A stretch of 64,000 nucleotides of DNA from positions 143,474 to 207,473 of the forward strand of contig PLRU01000073.1 in NCBI GenBank assembly GCA_003164045.1. Reading direction: 5' to 3'. Of this stretch, positions 33,224 to 42,190 are shown piece after piece (the first letter of the stretch is position 1; the number at the start of each line of letters is the position of its first letter). The notes below the pieces were generated by a model that worked only from the letters and a program-made list of their open reading frames with translations, was not told the origin of the DNA and ran no database searches. Made by a program: the position numbers and the translations under genes. Source of the stretch: Candidatus Lustribacter telmatis. Its GTDB lineage: Bacteria > Vulcanimicrobiota > Vulcanimicrobiia > Vulcanimicrobiales > Vulcanimicrobiaceae.

Positions 33224-34483
33224 TCAGGAAAGCTTTACACGCCTGCGCGGACGTACGGTCCCCGTCGGCATCGGCCATGGCCGCAGAATGAATCCGAACA
33301 GCGCCATGCCGAGCGCGGCGATGCCGCCTGCAAGAAACGCAAGCGGTGCGCCGCGCTCGGCAAGCCAGCCGGCCAAGAGCGAGCCGAGCGGTCCCGACGA
33401 CAGGAAGACGTAGTTGTAGAGTCCGGCGATGCGGCCTTGCATGTGCGCCGGCACCGCGAGCTGCACGATCGTATTCGAACTCGCCGTATAGAGCGTATAG
33501 CAGACGCCCGTTGCAAAGAGCGAGAGCGATACGCCGAGCAGCGATTGCTGCGTCGCAACGATCACCTGCGCGGCACCGAAGCCGGCGGCCGCGCCCAATA
33601 GCAGCCCGCGCGAGACGCGTTTGCGCGAAGCGGCGACGATGGCTCCCGCAAATGCGCCCAGCCCGAACATCGCGGCGATGAAGCCATATGTCTGCGCGCC
33701 GCCGTGCATCGTGTTGCGCGCCAGCACCGGCAACACGACGTTGAAGTTGATGCTGACCGTCGAAACGACGAAGAGCATGGCCAGCACGACCGCCACCGTC
33801 TTGGTCCGGCGCGCGTAGGCGAGTCCGTCGCGGATCGATTGCAGGAGCGGAGTGCGCGCGCGGTTGCCGGTGGCAAAGAATTCCGCCGGCCGCATGATCG
33901 CAAGCGCGAAGATGACCGGAACGAAACTCAACGCGTTTAGCGCGAAACATGCACCGACGCCGACCGTCGCGATCAGGACACCCGCGATCGCCGGTCCGAC
34001 GATGCGGGTCGCGTTGTTCAAGCTGGCGTTGAGCGCGATCGCGTTGGGCAACTCGGAGCGGCCGACGAGTTGGATCATCATCGCTTGACGCGTCGGGTTA
34101 TTGAACGCCATGATCGTGCCACGCACGAGCGCGATGCCGTCGATGACCACAACGCTGTCGACGTGAAGATACGCCACGAGCGCCAGCGCCGCCGCGCAAA
34201 TGGCCATCAGGGTTTGGGTGATGACCATGATGCGCTGACGATCCCAGCGATCGGCCAGCGCGCCCCCAAGCAACCCGAAAATCGCGTAGGGCAGGTAGAG
34301 AAAGAAGCTCAACACGCCGACGGCTTCCGCCGAGTGCGTGAGGTCGAGGATCAGCCACGCTTGGGCGGCGTTTTGCAGCCACGTTCCGATTTGCGAGACC
34401 AACTGGCCGGAAAAGTAGAGCCGGTAGTTGCGATGGCGCCGCAGACTGGCGAACACGTGGGCGTCAAACAGCGAGAATTTCAA
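33224..34483 (-). CDS. MFS exporter, EntS-like
   Basis: A 419-residue major-facilitator protein. It starts RRHRNYRLYFSGQLVSQIGTW in two parts and shows the A-type motif GGALADRWDRQRIMV between the second and third helices. NNPTRQAMMIQLVGR and NAIALNASLNNATRIVGPAI are typical of the enterobactin-exporter-like (EntS/MFS_3) subgroup. About twelve helices are expected. The start is a TTG overlapping the protease stop (TTGA). The exported compound is unknown; no siderophore genes are near. Confidence 0.88.
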   Translation of the reverse strand: MKFSLFDAHVFASLRRHRNYRLYFSGQLVSQIGTWLQNAAQAWLILDLTHSAEAVGVLSFFLYLPYAIFGLLGGALADRWDRQRIMVITQTLMAICAAALALVAYLHVDSVVVIDGIALVRGTIMAFNNPTRQAMMIQLVGRSELPNAIALNASLNNATRIVGPAIAGVLIATVGVGACFALNALSFVPVIFALAIMRPAEFFATGNRARTPLLQSIRDGLAYARRTKTVAVVLAMLFVVSTVSINFNVVLPVLARNTMHGGAQTYGFIAAMFGLGAFAGAIVAASRKRVSRGLLLGAAAGFGAAQVIVATQQSLLGVSLSLFATGVCYTLYTASSNTIVQLAVPAHMQGRIAGLYNYVFLSSGPLGSLLAGWLAERGAPLAFLAGGIAALGMALFGFILRPWPMPTGTVRPRRRVKLS

Positions 34484-35163
34484 CGAAGGGCGGCGACCGG
34501 CACGACTTGGCCGTAGAGGCCGTCGGGAAGGCGTCCCCCGGCGACGTTCTCAATCTCGGTTACGCCGTACAAGATGCCCACGAGGCGCCCGTCGCCGTCA
34601 AAGACGCCGCTGCCCGAGTCGCCCGGACCGCAACGGCTGCAATAGACGTCATATTGGACCGCGCCCGTCTCGGGATCCGCAGCAGTTTGACCCATACGGG
34701 CGTACGTCGTCGTCCAGCGGCCTTGGTCGGGTCCGAGAATTGCGGAGACCGGATGGCCGATGATGGTGAGCGTGCTGCCGATCGGCGGCACCTTGGCACT
34801 GCGTATCGCAAGCTGCGCGTTGCGCAGACGTGCCGGATCGACCGGCAGCAGCAGTTCCGCCGCATCGATAGCGTCGCTGATGGCCAGCACGCGCACGGTC
34901 GAACCGAAAATTTGGTGTCCGTCGAAGAACTGCACGATCGTGAACGGGTGCGTCGCGCAATGCCCCGCCGTCCACGCTACGAGCCCGTCCGGACGTCGCG
35001 CCGTAATGACGGCCGCGCAGCGATCGTAGCCCGCCGGCGTTCTCCAGCGTATCTCAACGATGGACGGGCGCAGGTCACCCTGTGCCCGCGCGGCCACCGC
35101 AGCCAGCATGACCAGCATGCCGGCCGCGGCGACCCATTTCCCGTATCTTAGAAGTAGAGCCAC
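34480..35163 (-). CDS. Secreted trypsin-like serine peptidase
   Basis: About 227 residues with a signal-like segment (GKWVAAAGMLVMLAAVAARA). The catalytic His is in AWTAGHCATHPF, a candidate Asp in ISDAIDAAELLLP, and the nucleophile Ser in CGPGDSGSGVFDGDG. Together these define an S1 chymotrypsin-like fold. A Cys pair in VYCSRCGPG flanks the active site. The start is unclear: the GTG at 35163 gives a signal with a basic n-region, while the ATG at 35118 would give a very short one. It overlaps the small upstream gene by 16 bp and the MFS gene by 4 bp. Substrate unknown. Confidence 0.78.
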   Translation of the reverse strand: MALLLRYGKWVAAAGMLVMLAAVAARAQGDLRPSIVEIRWRTPAGYDRCAAVITARRPDGLVAWTAGHCATHPFTIVQFFDGHQIFGSTVRVLAISDAIDAAELLLPVDPARLRNAQLAIRSAKVPPIGSTLTIIGHPVSAILGPDQGRWTTTYARMGQTAADPETGAVQYDVYCSRCGPGDSGSGVFDGDGRLVGILYGVTEIENVAGGRLPDGLYGQVVPVAALR

Positions 35164-35471
35164 ACGCCGCCGTTCCAACGGCGGTGATGGTACCACCCGC
35201 CGTTTGAGTAGTAGCCCTGGAAGCCGCCCGGCGCGAGCCCGAAGTACCCTTCAACGTACGGCTGCGAATACACCGGGCGCGAATAACTCACGCGATAATT
35301 CGAGTCGCCGCGCCGGAAGTTCCCGCGATTATCGGCGTGACCGCGATCGTCGTTGCGCTGATACGAACCGCGGTCCCCATCGTGATATCCCTGCGCGCTC
35401 GCGGTCAACGGCACACTTACGATCGCGAGTCCCGCGAGTCCGACCAGAAGTTTGTTCACAAGTGATTTCAT
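35148..35471 (-). CDS. Small secreted Tyr/Gly/Arg-rich protein, unrecognised
   Basis: A 107-residue protein with a standard signal peptide (KSLVNKLLVGLAGLAIVSV, cleavage at ASA). The mature part is polar and rich in Gly, Asp, Arg and Tyr (QGYHDGDRGSYQRNDDRGHA). It ends in an aromatic cluster (NGGWYHHRRWNGGVWLYF), a pattern seen in many small YXWGG-type periplasmic proteins of unknown role. The ATG at 35471 lies just after an AGGAG site. It heads the protease-exporter gene set. Confidence 0.75.
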   Translation of the reverse strand: MKSLVNKLLVGLAGLAIVSVPLTASAQGYHDGDRGSYQRNDDRGHADNRGNFRRGDSNYRVSYSRPVYSQPYVEGYFGLAPGGFQGYYSNGGWYHHRRWNGGVWLYF

Positions 35472-35570
35472 CGAGTTGCTCCTATCCGGCCGATGCCGGC
35501 GCACGTATGCACTCTGAACAACGTGCAGCGGAGTCAAACGTTAGCATTGCCAGGCGCACCTCGGCGCACT

Positions 35571-35981
35571 CTAACGCGCTTCCAATCGAGCCGCTTCCTC
35601 GCGAAAAACCTTATCGGCAATACGAAATCCCTCCGCAGCCACGGGCACGCCTGCATATACGCCGACTTGCCGCAAGATCTCGCTGACCTCGGTCTCCGAG
35701 ACACCGTTTGTGATGGCGCCGCGCATGTGAACTTCGAGTTCGTGCAAGCGGCCAAGTGCCGTCAACATGGCGAGATTGAGCATGCTGCGCGTCTTACGTT
35801 CGAGTCCCGGACGCGTCCACACCGCGGACCACGCCTGTTCGACGGTGTATTCTTGAAAGTCGAGCTGCAAGCGCGACTGCACACCCTTGTTCCGATCGAC
35901 GTATTCCGCGCCGAGCACTTCGCGCCGCACGCGCGTCCCCTCGGCCATTCGTTCTTCATATGAGCGCTTGTCTGAAGCCAT
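35571..35981 (-). CDS. Carboxymuconolactone decarboxylase-family protein (PcaC-like)
   Basis: A 136-residue protein of the CMD family. ERKTRSMLNLAMLTALGRLH and HMRGAITNGVSETEVSEIL match the 4-carboxymuconolactone decarboxylase helices, and YAGVPVAAEGFRIADKV is the usual end. It lacks the CxxC of AhpD-type members. PcaC decarboxylates gamma-carboxymuconolactone in protocatechuate breakdown, but no other pca genes are present, so the actual substrate is uncertain. The start at 35981 lies within the promoter region of the divergent molybdenum-hydroxylase operon. Confidence 0.85.
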   Translation of the reverse strand: MASDKRSYEERMAEGTRVRREVLGAEYVDRNKGVQSRLQLDFQEYTVEQAWSAVWTRPGLERKTRSMLNLAMLTALGRLHELEVHMRGAITNGVSETEVSEILRQVGVYAGVPVAAEGFRIADKVFREEAARLEAR

Positions 35982-35997
35982 GCGCGCATCGTAGACT
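35968..35997 (+). promoter_or_regulatory. Candidate promoter of the coxM-like operon
   Basis: TTGTCT (35968-35973) and TAGACT (35992-35997) with an 18-bp spacer lie about 50 bp before the first cox-type gene. The site overlaps the start of the divergent PcaC-like gene. It was found by eye only. Confidence 0.4.
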
Positions 35998-36046
35998 GCC
36001 CCTCGGAAGGTGTCAAGCGGACGCCGTGGCATTTGGCAACGCAGAG

Positions 36047-36946
36047 ATGAAACCGGCGCCCTTCGACTATCATCGTCCGGCGACGCTTGAGGAAGCTCTT
36101 GCATTGCTGGAGCGGTACGAAGGCGACGCCAAAGTGCTCGCAGGCGGACAGAGCCTGATCCCGCTGATGAATATGCGCCTCGCACGTCCGGCGGCGCTGA
36201 TCGATCTCGAGCGCGTGGCGGGCCTTACCGGCCTGCGCTTTGACGGCGATGTGCTGCACGTCGGCGCGATGACGCGCCATATGGAGATCGAACGCTCCGC
36301 TGCCGTGCGCGAACGTATCGGCATTTTGAGCGCTGCGATGCCCTACGTCGGGCACCTCGCAATTCGTTCGCGCGGAACGTTCGGCGGCAGCCTCGCTCAC
36401 GCCGATCCGGCAGCCGAGCTGCCCGCATTGGCGACGCTCTTCGATGCGACGTTTACGATCGCCGGAAGCGGCGGTACGCGCGAGGTGCCATGGAGCGACT
36501 TCTTCATCACGTTTCTCACGTCGTGCCTCGAGCCGGCCGAAATCCTCACGGGAATTACGCTCACGCTCGCGCCGCCGCAGGCGGGCTGGAGCTTCCATGA
36601 AATCGCGCGCCGTCACGGCGACTTCGCGCTCGCCGGTTGCGCGGCACGCGTCGAACTCGACGCCGAGGGCGAACGGATTGCGAGCGCGCGCGTCGCGCTC
36701 TTCGGCGTCGATGCGACGCCGGTCCGGCTGCTCGAGGCCGAACCGGCGCTCATCGGACTCGTTTCAAGCGCGGCGGCGATCGCCGACATTGCCGCCGCCG
36801 CGGCCGCGAAGCTCGAACCGGCGACCGACGTGCACGGCAGCACTGCGTTCCGCCGCGATATCGCGCGGCGGCTCATTGCAAGCGGTATTCGCGACGCCGC
36901 CGCGCACGCGTCTTCGCTTCGCACGCCGGAGAAGGTTCGCGCATGA
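36047..36946 (+). CDS. Molybdenum hydroxylase FAD-binding subunit (CoxM-like)
   Basis: A 299-residue FAD subunit of the CO-dehydrogenase/xanthine-dehydrogenase family. FDYHRPATLEEALALLERY opens the protein. The flavin contacts are AGGQSLIPLMNMRLARPA and the second motif is IRSRGTFGGSLAHADPAAE (the TxGG...DP type). It transfers electrons from the Fe-S subunit to the acceptor. The ATG at 36047 follows a GCAGAG site. It overlaps coxS by 4 bp. It starts a six-gene M-S-L-D-E-G order known from aerobic CO dehydrogenase and related hydroxylase operons. Confidence 0.92.
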   Translation: MKPAPFDYHRPATLEEALALLERYEGDAKVLAGGQSLIPLMNMRLARPAALIDLERVAGLTGLRFDGDVLHVGAMTRHMEIERSAAVRERIGILSAAMPYVGHLAIRSRGTFGGSLAHADPAAELPALATLFDATFTIAGSGGTREVPWSDFFITFLTSCLEPAEILTGITLTLAPPQAGWSFHEIARRHGDFALAGCAARVELDAEGERIASARVALFGVDATPVRLLEAEPALIGLVSSAAAIADIAAAAAAKLEPATDVHGSTAFRRDIARRLIASGIRDAAAHASSLRTPEKVRA

Positions 36947-37431
36947 CGCCCGATCGCCACACCGTAGCGTTGACAGTCAACGGCGCGCCGTTCAAACGCA
37001 CCGTCGAAGGCCGGCTGCTGCTCAGCGACTTCTTGCGCCACGACCTGGAATTCACCGGAACGCACGTCGGCTGCGAGCACGGCGTGTGCGGTTCGTGTAC
37101 GGTGCTCGTCGACGGCAACCCCACGCGCTCGTGTCTGATGCTCGCCGTGCAAGCCGACGGTCATGCCATCGAAACGGTGGAGGGGCTTGCCCCTGATGCA
37201 GCAACGCTTTCGCCGCTGCAGGCGGCGTTCCGCAAACATCACGCCCTGCAATGCGGCTACTGCACGCCCGGCTTCCTCATGACGGCCAGCGCATTATTGC
37301 GCGTCACCGAGCACCCCTCGCGGCTGGAGATCAAAGAAGCGCTCTCGGGAAATCTGTGCCGCTGCACCGGTTACAGCGGCATCGTCGATGCGGTCGACGA
37401 GATCGCGAACGGAAAACCCAATGCCGTCTAG
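36943..37431 (+). CDS. Molybdenum hydroxylase 2Fe-2S subunit (CoxS-like)
   Basis: A 162-residue two-cluster ferredoxin subunit. The plant-type cluster uses C44, C49, C52 and C64 (GCEHGVCGSC...RSC). The second cluster uses C104, C107, C139 and C141 (QCGYC and LCRC). It carries electrons from the molybdenum site to FAD. It overlaps both neighbours: 4 bp with the FAD subunit and 11 bp with the large subunit. Confidence 0.95.
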   Translation: MTPDRHTVALTVNGAPFKRTVEGRLLLSDFLRHDLEFTGTHVGCEHGVCGSCTVLVDGNPTRSCLMLAVQADGHAIETVEGLAPDAATLSPLQAAFRKHHALQCGYCTPGFLMTASALLRVTEHPSRLEIKEALSGNLCRCTGYSGIVDAVDEIANGKPNAV

Positions 37432-39760
37432 TTGGGTCGGCACGCCGGTTCTGCGGCGCGAAGACGACCGGCTGCTGCGCGGAGCGGGCCGTTTCGTCGA
37501 TGATATGCACGCCGCGGGCATGCTGCATGCCGCCGTCTTCCGCAGCCCGTTCGCGCACGCGCGCATCACCTCGCTCGACGTTTCGGCCGCGCGCGCACTC
37601 CCCGGCGTGCATGCGATCTTTACGGCTGCCGACCTCGGCGCGGTGAATCGCCCCTTTCCGTTGCCCGTACCGCATCCGAAGCTGCGCGCCAAGACGCCGA
37701 TGCCGCTGGCGTCCGACACGGTGCGCTACGTCGGCGAACCGATCGCGCTGATCGTCGCCGACGACCGCTATATCGCCGAGGACGCCTTCGACCACATCGC
37801 GATCGATTTCGAGCCGCTCGTCGCAACGCCGAGCCTCCAGGGCGCCCTCGCCGGCGGTGACTGCGTCATCCATCCCGATCTCGGCGACAACATCGCCGCG
37901 CGCTTCGGCCAGAGCTATGGCGACGTCGATGCTGCGTTCGCCGCCGCCGACGTGGTGGTGCGCGAACGGTTCACGAGCGATCGCGGTTCCGGTCAGCCGA
38001 TCGAAACGCGCGCCGTGTTCGCCGTCCCCGACCCGAATACGGGAATCCTGACCGTATGGGATACGACGCAATCGCCGCACGTCGCACGGCGTTTGATGGC
38101 GGCTACGCTCGATGTGCCCGAAGATCGGCTCCACGTCATCGCGCCCGACGTCGGCGGCGGCTTCGGACCCAAGGTCGTCTTCTATCCCGAAGAAGTGCTG
38201 GTCCCGTTCGCGGCCCGCGCCCTGAAACGTCCGGTCAAGTTTGTCGAGGACCGGCTCGAACATTTCCGCGCGACGGTGCACGAACGCGAACAGGTGCACG
38301 AGTGCGAACTCGCCGCAAAAAGCGACGGCACGCTGCTCGGAATGCGCGTGCGCATCGTGCACGACACGGGCGCGTACGTGCCCTGGGGCGTGATCGTTCC
38401 GTTCATTACCCTCACCACCATCCCGGGGCCGTATCACCTGCCCAATTACGATGCCGAAGTGACCGTGGTGTACACGAACCGCGTGCCGGTGACGCCGCAT
38501 CGCGGGGCCGGGCGTCCGCAGGCGGTCTTCAGCATGGAACGGATGCTCGACCGGCTCGCGCTCGAGTTAAAGCTGGATCAAGCCGAGATACGCCGCCGCA
38601 ACTACATCGGCGCCGATGAATTCCCGTACGACGTCGGATTGATTTTCCGCGACGGCTCGCCGATGAGCTACGATAGCGGCGACTATCCGCAAGCGCAGCA
38701 AACCGCGCTCGAACACATCGGCTACGACACCTTTCGCGCGCAACAGGCGGAAGCGCGCGCGCACGGGCGGCTCATCGGCATCGGCATGGCCGCGTACGTG
38801 GAAGGCACCGGTCTTGGGCCGCACGAGAGCGCGCGCATGCGCGTCGATTCATCGGGCAAGATCCGCATCATGAGCGGGGCCGCTTCGCAAGGCCAAGGGC
38901 ACGAGACGACGCTCGCGCAGGTAGCCGCGGACGCGCTCGGCATGCCGATGGAAGACATCACCGTCCAAACCGGCGACACCGCGGGCGTCCCCTACGGCAT
39001 CGGCGCATTCGCCAGCCGTTTGGGCGCACTGGCCAGCAGCGCGGTGAAGATCGGAGCGACGCAATTACGCGAGCGGATCCTGCAGGCCGCCGGTTCGTTC
39101 TTGGAAGTTGCGCCGGACGATCTCGAAATCGTCGATGGCTCCGTGCGCGTCAGCGGCAATCCGACGCAATCGATCCGCTTGGGCGATCTCGCCATACAAT
39201 CGTCGGGCGCGTTTCCCGGCTCGACGCTGCCGAACGATCTCGCCGATATCGGGCTCGAGACGACGGCCTATTTCCGCCCCGCGCAATCCACATATGCTAG
39301 CGGCTTCCACGTTGTCACGGTCGAGGTCGATCCGGCCGGCGGCATCGTGACGATCTTGAAGTACGTCATCTCGCACGACTGCGGGAATGCGATCAACCCG
39401 CTCATCGTTGAGGGCCAAGTACAGGGCGGCCTCGCAGCCGGCATCGGCGGGGCGCTCTACGAACGCACCGTATACGACGATATGGGGCAGTTGGTCAGCG
39501 GCTCGTTCGTCGATTATCTGCTGCCGACGAGCGCCGAAATTCCGGCCGCGGAAATCTACCATATCCTCGCGCCGACCCCGCTCAACCCACTCGGCGCCAA
39601 GGGCGCCGGCGAGGGTGGAACGATTCCCGCCCCGGCCGCGATCGTGGCCGCGGTCGAAAACGCCATCTGGCCCGACGGCTCGTTCCATCTGCACGCGTTT
39701 CCGCTCACGCCGGAACTGGTGTGGCAGGCCGCGCGCGATGCGCAGGGCATCCCGGCATGA
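37421..39760 (+). CDS. Molybdenum hydroxylase large subunit (CoxL-like, not form I)
   Basis: A 779-residue molybdopterin subunit. It opens WVGTPVLRREDDRLLRGAGR. The active-site loop reads VTPHRGAGRPQAVFSMERML (near residue 360), where true form I CO dehydrogenase has AYRCSF with the copper-binding Cys. The Moco-binding GAGEGG and general-base Glu motif is GAKGAGEGGTIPAPAAI near the C-terminus. The enzyme is therefore an aldehyde or N-heterocycle type hydroxylase or a form II CoxL, and carboxydotrophy should not be inferred. It assembles with the M and S subunits. The ATG at 37421 overlaps coxS. Confidence 0.92.
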   Translation: MPSSWVGTPVLRREDDRLLRGAGRFVDDMHAAGMLHAAVFRSPFAHARITSLDVSAARALPGVHAIFTAADLGAVNRPFPLPVPHPKLRAKTPMPLASDTVRYVGEPIALIVADDRYIAEDAFDHIAIDFEPLVATPSLQGALAGGDCVIHPDLGDNIAARFGQSYGDVDAAFAAADVVVRERFTSDRGSGQPIETRAVFAVPDPNTGILTVWDTTQSPHVARRLMAATLDVPEDRLHVIAPDVGGGFGPKVVFYPEEVLVPFAARALKRPVKFVEDRLEHFRATVHEREQVHECELAAKSDGTLLGMRVRIVHDTGAYVPWGVIVPFITLTTIPGPYHLPNYDAEVTVVYTNRVPVTPHRGAGRPQAVFSMERMLDRLALELKLDQAEIRRRNYIGADEFPYDVGLIFRDGSPMSYDSGDYPQAQQTALEHIGYDTFRAQQAEARAHGRLIGIGMAAYVEGTGLGPHESARMRVDSSGKIRIMSGAASQGQGHETTLAQVAADALGMPMEDITVQTGDTAGVPYGIGAFASRLGALASSAVKIGATQLRERILQAAGSFLEVAPDDLEIVDGSVRVSGNPTQSIRLGDLAIQSSGAFPGSTLPNDLADIGLETTAYFRPAQSTYASGFHVVTVEVDPAGGIVTILKYVISHDCGNAINPLIVEGQVQGGLAAGIGGALYERTVYDDMGQLVSGSFVDYLLPTSAEIPAAEIYHILAPTPLNPLGAKGAGEGGTIPAPAAIVAAVENAIWPDGSFHLHAFPLTPELVWQAARDAQGIPA

Positions 39761-40617
39761 TGGTTCCACGCGCCGTCGATGATCTGATCGCCAAACTCCT
39801 CGCCGCCGGCTACGTTGCGGAAGCGCCGCTGGCGACGGCAATGGTGCTCGCGCAAACCGTCGGCCGCGCGATCTTGCTCGAAGGCGAACCGGGCGTCGGC
39901 AAATCGGAATCCGCGCGCGCGTTTGCAGCCGCAACCGGCGCGACGTTCTTGCGCCTGCAATGCTACGAAGGCATCGACGTCGCGCAAGCGGTGTACGACT
40001 GGAATTACGCCAAGCAAACGCTGGCGGTACGCGGCGGCGCCGATCGCGCGAACGCGCCCGATCTGTTCAGCGAAGCCTTTCTGCTGCGCCGGCCCCTGCT
40101 GCAGGCGCTCGATGCAAGTGCGGCCGCACCGGTGGTGCTGCTCATCGATGAAATCGATCGCTCCGATGATGAGTTCGAAGCCTTCTTGCTCGAGTTTCTC
40201 CAAGACTTTGCGATCACGATCCCGGAACTCGGCACGATCCGCGCAGTGCAGAGGCCGACGGTGTTTCTCACCTCGAACCGCACGCGTGAATTGCACGACG
40301 CCCTCAAACGCCGCTGCCTCTACCACTTCCTCGACACGCCGAGCGCCGAACACGAACGCCGCGTCTTGCGGCTGCACCTTCCCGATGCGGCGGACGATCT
40401 GCTCGACTCGATCGTTCGCGCCGTCGAGCGGCTGCGCGCACTCGACTTGCGCAAACGCCCCGGCACGGCCGAAACGATCGATTGGGCCAAGTGCATCGCC
40501 GCCCTCGGCAGCGCCGTGCTCGACGACGCGACCTTCGACGCGACGGCCGGCGCCGTGATAAAACACGCCGACGACGTCGCGACCGTCGCCGAACACCGCG
40601 CCGAACTGCTGGCATGA
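39757..40617 (+). CDS. MoxR-type AAA ATPase (CoxD-like)
   Basis: A 286-residue AAA+ protein. Walker A is LLEGEPGVGKSESARAF, Walker B VVLLIDEIDRSDDEFEAF, and sensor 1 is FLTSNRTRELHDALKRRC with the Arg finger region. CoxD-type MoxR chaperones help mature the molybdenum active site, in CODH by inserting sulfur and copper. The start overlaps the large-subunit stop (ATGATG); either ATG is possible. It is paired with the VWA protein after it, as usual for MoxR systems. Confidence 0.92.
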   Translation: MMVPRAVDDLIAKLLAAGYVAEAPLATAMVLAQTVGRAILLEGEPGVGKSESARAFAAATGATFLRLQCYEGIDVAQAVYDWNYAKQTLAVRGGADRANAPDLFSEAFLLRRPLLQALDASAAAPVVLLIDEIDRSDDEFEAFLLEFLQDFAITIPELGTIRAVQRPTVFLTSNRTRELHDALKRRCLYHFLDTPSAEHERRVLRLHLPDAADDLLDSIVRAVERLRALDLRKRPGTAETIDWAKCIAALGSAVLDDATFDATAGAVIKHADDVATVAEHRAELLA

Positions 40618-41741
40618 TCGTCGTGGACGACGTAGCCGGAACGCTCGCGCGTTTCGGCGCCGCGCTGCGCGCAGCCGGATTGCGCTGCGACGCCGGCGCG
40701 CTGCAGGCCTACGGCGATGCGCTCTCCGGCGATGCGAACCTCGGCCCGTTCGGGCTCTACTGGTATGCGCGCATCACGCTCGTCCGCTCGATCGACGATG
40801 TCCCGGCCTTCGATCGCGCGTTCGCGGCGTTCTGGCACGATGAGGCGCCCGACGGGCTGCTCGAGCAAGAGATCAACCTCGGAATCGAGGGCGGCGCAAG
40901 CGGCGCCGATTCGGAGAGCAAGCTCGACGCGATCGTCACCGCCTCGTCGCAAGAGCAACTGCGCGAGCGCGATTTCGCCGCTTTTTCCGATGACGAATGG
41001 AGCGCGGCGGAACATCTGATGCGCAAGCAGCCGGCGCCGGAAGAGTTGCGCACGTCACGGCGCGTCGCGATTCGCCGGCACGGCCGGCGCCTCGACGTCG
41101 GTGCGACGCTGCGCGAGGAACTGCGCACCTTCGGACTACGGGTCGATCCCCGCTACCGCGTGCGCAAACGCGTTCTGCGGCCGCTCGTATTCTTATGCGA
41201 CGTCTCGGGTTCGATGGCGCCGTACGGCCGCGCGCTCTTGCAGTATGCATACGTCGTCGCGCGCGCGCGACCCAAGGTGTCGGCCTTTGCGTTCGGCACC
41301 CGGTTGACCGACCTCACCGAACGTTTCGCGCAGCGCCGCACGCGGCGCGGATTCGATCTCGCCTTGCGCAGCATCGCCGACTGGGGCGGCGGCACACTCA
41401 TCGGCACATCGCTGCAGACCTTCAACCGGCGCTATGCCATGCGCGGAACCGCACGCGGCGCCACCGTCGTGCTCGTTTCGGATGGCTGCGAGCGCGAAGA
41501 CCCGGCCCTGGTCGGCCGCGAGATGGCGCAGTTGGCCCGCTCGGCACGGCGCATCGTTTGGATAAACCCGCGCAAGAGCGACCCGGCCTACGAACCGCTC
41601 GTGCGGGGCATGGCGGCCGCGCTGCCCTCGATCGATGCGTTTCTGCCCGGTCACAACTTGCGCTCGCTCGACGCCGTCGCCGATGCCGTGCGCCACGCGC
41701 ACGCCGCCGCTTACCGTCCGCTCGCAAAGGAACGCCCCTAG
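40614..41741 (+). CDS. VWA-domain protein (CoxE-like)
   Basis: A 375-residue CoxE-type protein. The N-terminal part is helical, and the C-terminal von Willebrand A domain has the MIDAS motif DVSGSM near residue 198, followed by a conserved Thr in WGGGTLIGTSLQTF and the Asp in VVLVSDGCER. It works with the MoxR ATPase in maturation of the hydroxylase. The ATG overlaps the previous stop (ATGA). Confidence 0.92.
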   Translation: MIVVDDVAGTLARFGAALRAAGLRCDAGALQAYGDALSGDANLGPFGLYWYARITLVRSIDDVPAFDRAFAAFWHDEAPDGLLEQEINLGIEGGASGADSESKLDAIVTASSQEQLRERDFAAFSDDEWSAAEHLMRKQPAPEELRTSRRVAIRRHGRRLDVGATLREELRTFGLRVDPRYRVRKRVLRPLVFLCDVSGSMAPYGRALLQYAYVVARARPKVSAFAFGTRLTDLTERFAQRRTRRGFDLALRSIADWGGGTLIGTSLQTFNRRYAMRGTARGATVVLVSDGCEREDPALVGREMAQLARSARRIVWINPRKSDPAYEPLVRGMAAALPSIDAFLPGHNLRSLDAVADAVRHAHAAAYRPLAKERP

Positions 41742-41743
41742 CA

Positions 41744-42190
41744 ATGATCATCACCGACAGCTTCGACGTCGCGGCCCCGCTCGAGACCGTCTGGGCGCTG
41801 CTCAAAGACGTGCCCCGCGTCGCGCCGTGCATTCCGAACGCGAAGATCACCGAAGTCGTCGACGACAAAACCTACAAAGCGGAGATCGGCATGAGAGTTG
41901 GGCCGGTGTCGGTTTCCTATAAAGCGACGATTGTGATCGAAAAGATCGACGATGCAGCGCACTCGGTCGAAATGAACGTGCGCGGCAACGAGGGCAAAGG
42001 ACGCGGCGACGTCAACGCCCGGGTCGTATCGCGCGCCGAAGCGAGCGGAAGCGGCACGCACGTCACGCTCGAGACGAACGCGACCATGACCGGCATCATC
42101 GCCACGGTCGGCGGCCGCCTGATCGAGGGCGTGGCGAAAGCGACCACCGCGAAGTTCGCGCAGAACCTCGCAAAGATTGCCGCCGCCTAG
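41744..42190 (+). CDS. SRPBCC-fold protein (CoxG-like)
   Basis: A 148-residue CoxG-family protein. It starts IITDSFDVAAPLETVWALLK and shows VAPCIPNAKITEV with the hydrophobic-pocket SRPBCC strand pattern. CoxG is membrane associated and helps tether or recruit the hydroxylase complex. No hydrophobic C-terminal anchor like that of some CoxG is present here; the chain ends after AKFAQNLAKIAAA. Its stop overlaps the convergent small ORF at 42187. Confidence 0.9.
   Translation: MIITDSFDVAAPLETVWALLKDVPRVAPCIPNAKITEVVDDKTYKAEIGMRVGPVSVSYKATIVIEKIDDAAHSVEMNVRGNEGKGRGDVNARVVSRAEASGSGTHVTLETNATMTGIIATVGGRLIEGVAKATTAKFAQNLAKIAAA

Noticed and set aside
35960..36046. A longer start for the FAD subunit of the hydroxylase
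   Set aside because: The additional residues do not match the family and would overlap the divergent PcaC-like gene and the candidate promoter.
36047..41741. Annotation of the operon as true aerobic CO dehydrogenase
   Set aside because: The large subunit lacks the AYRCSF loop; gene order alone is not enough.
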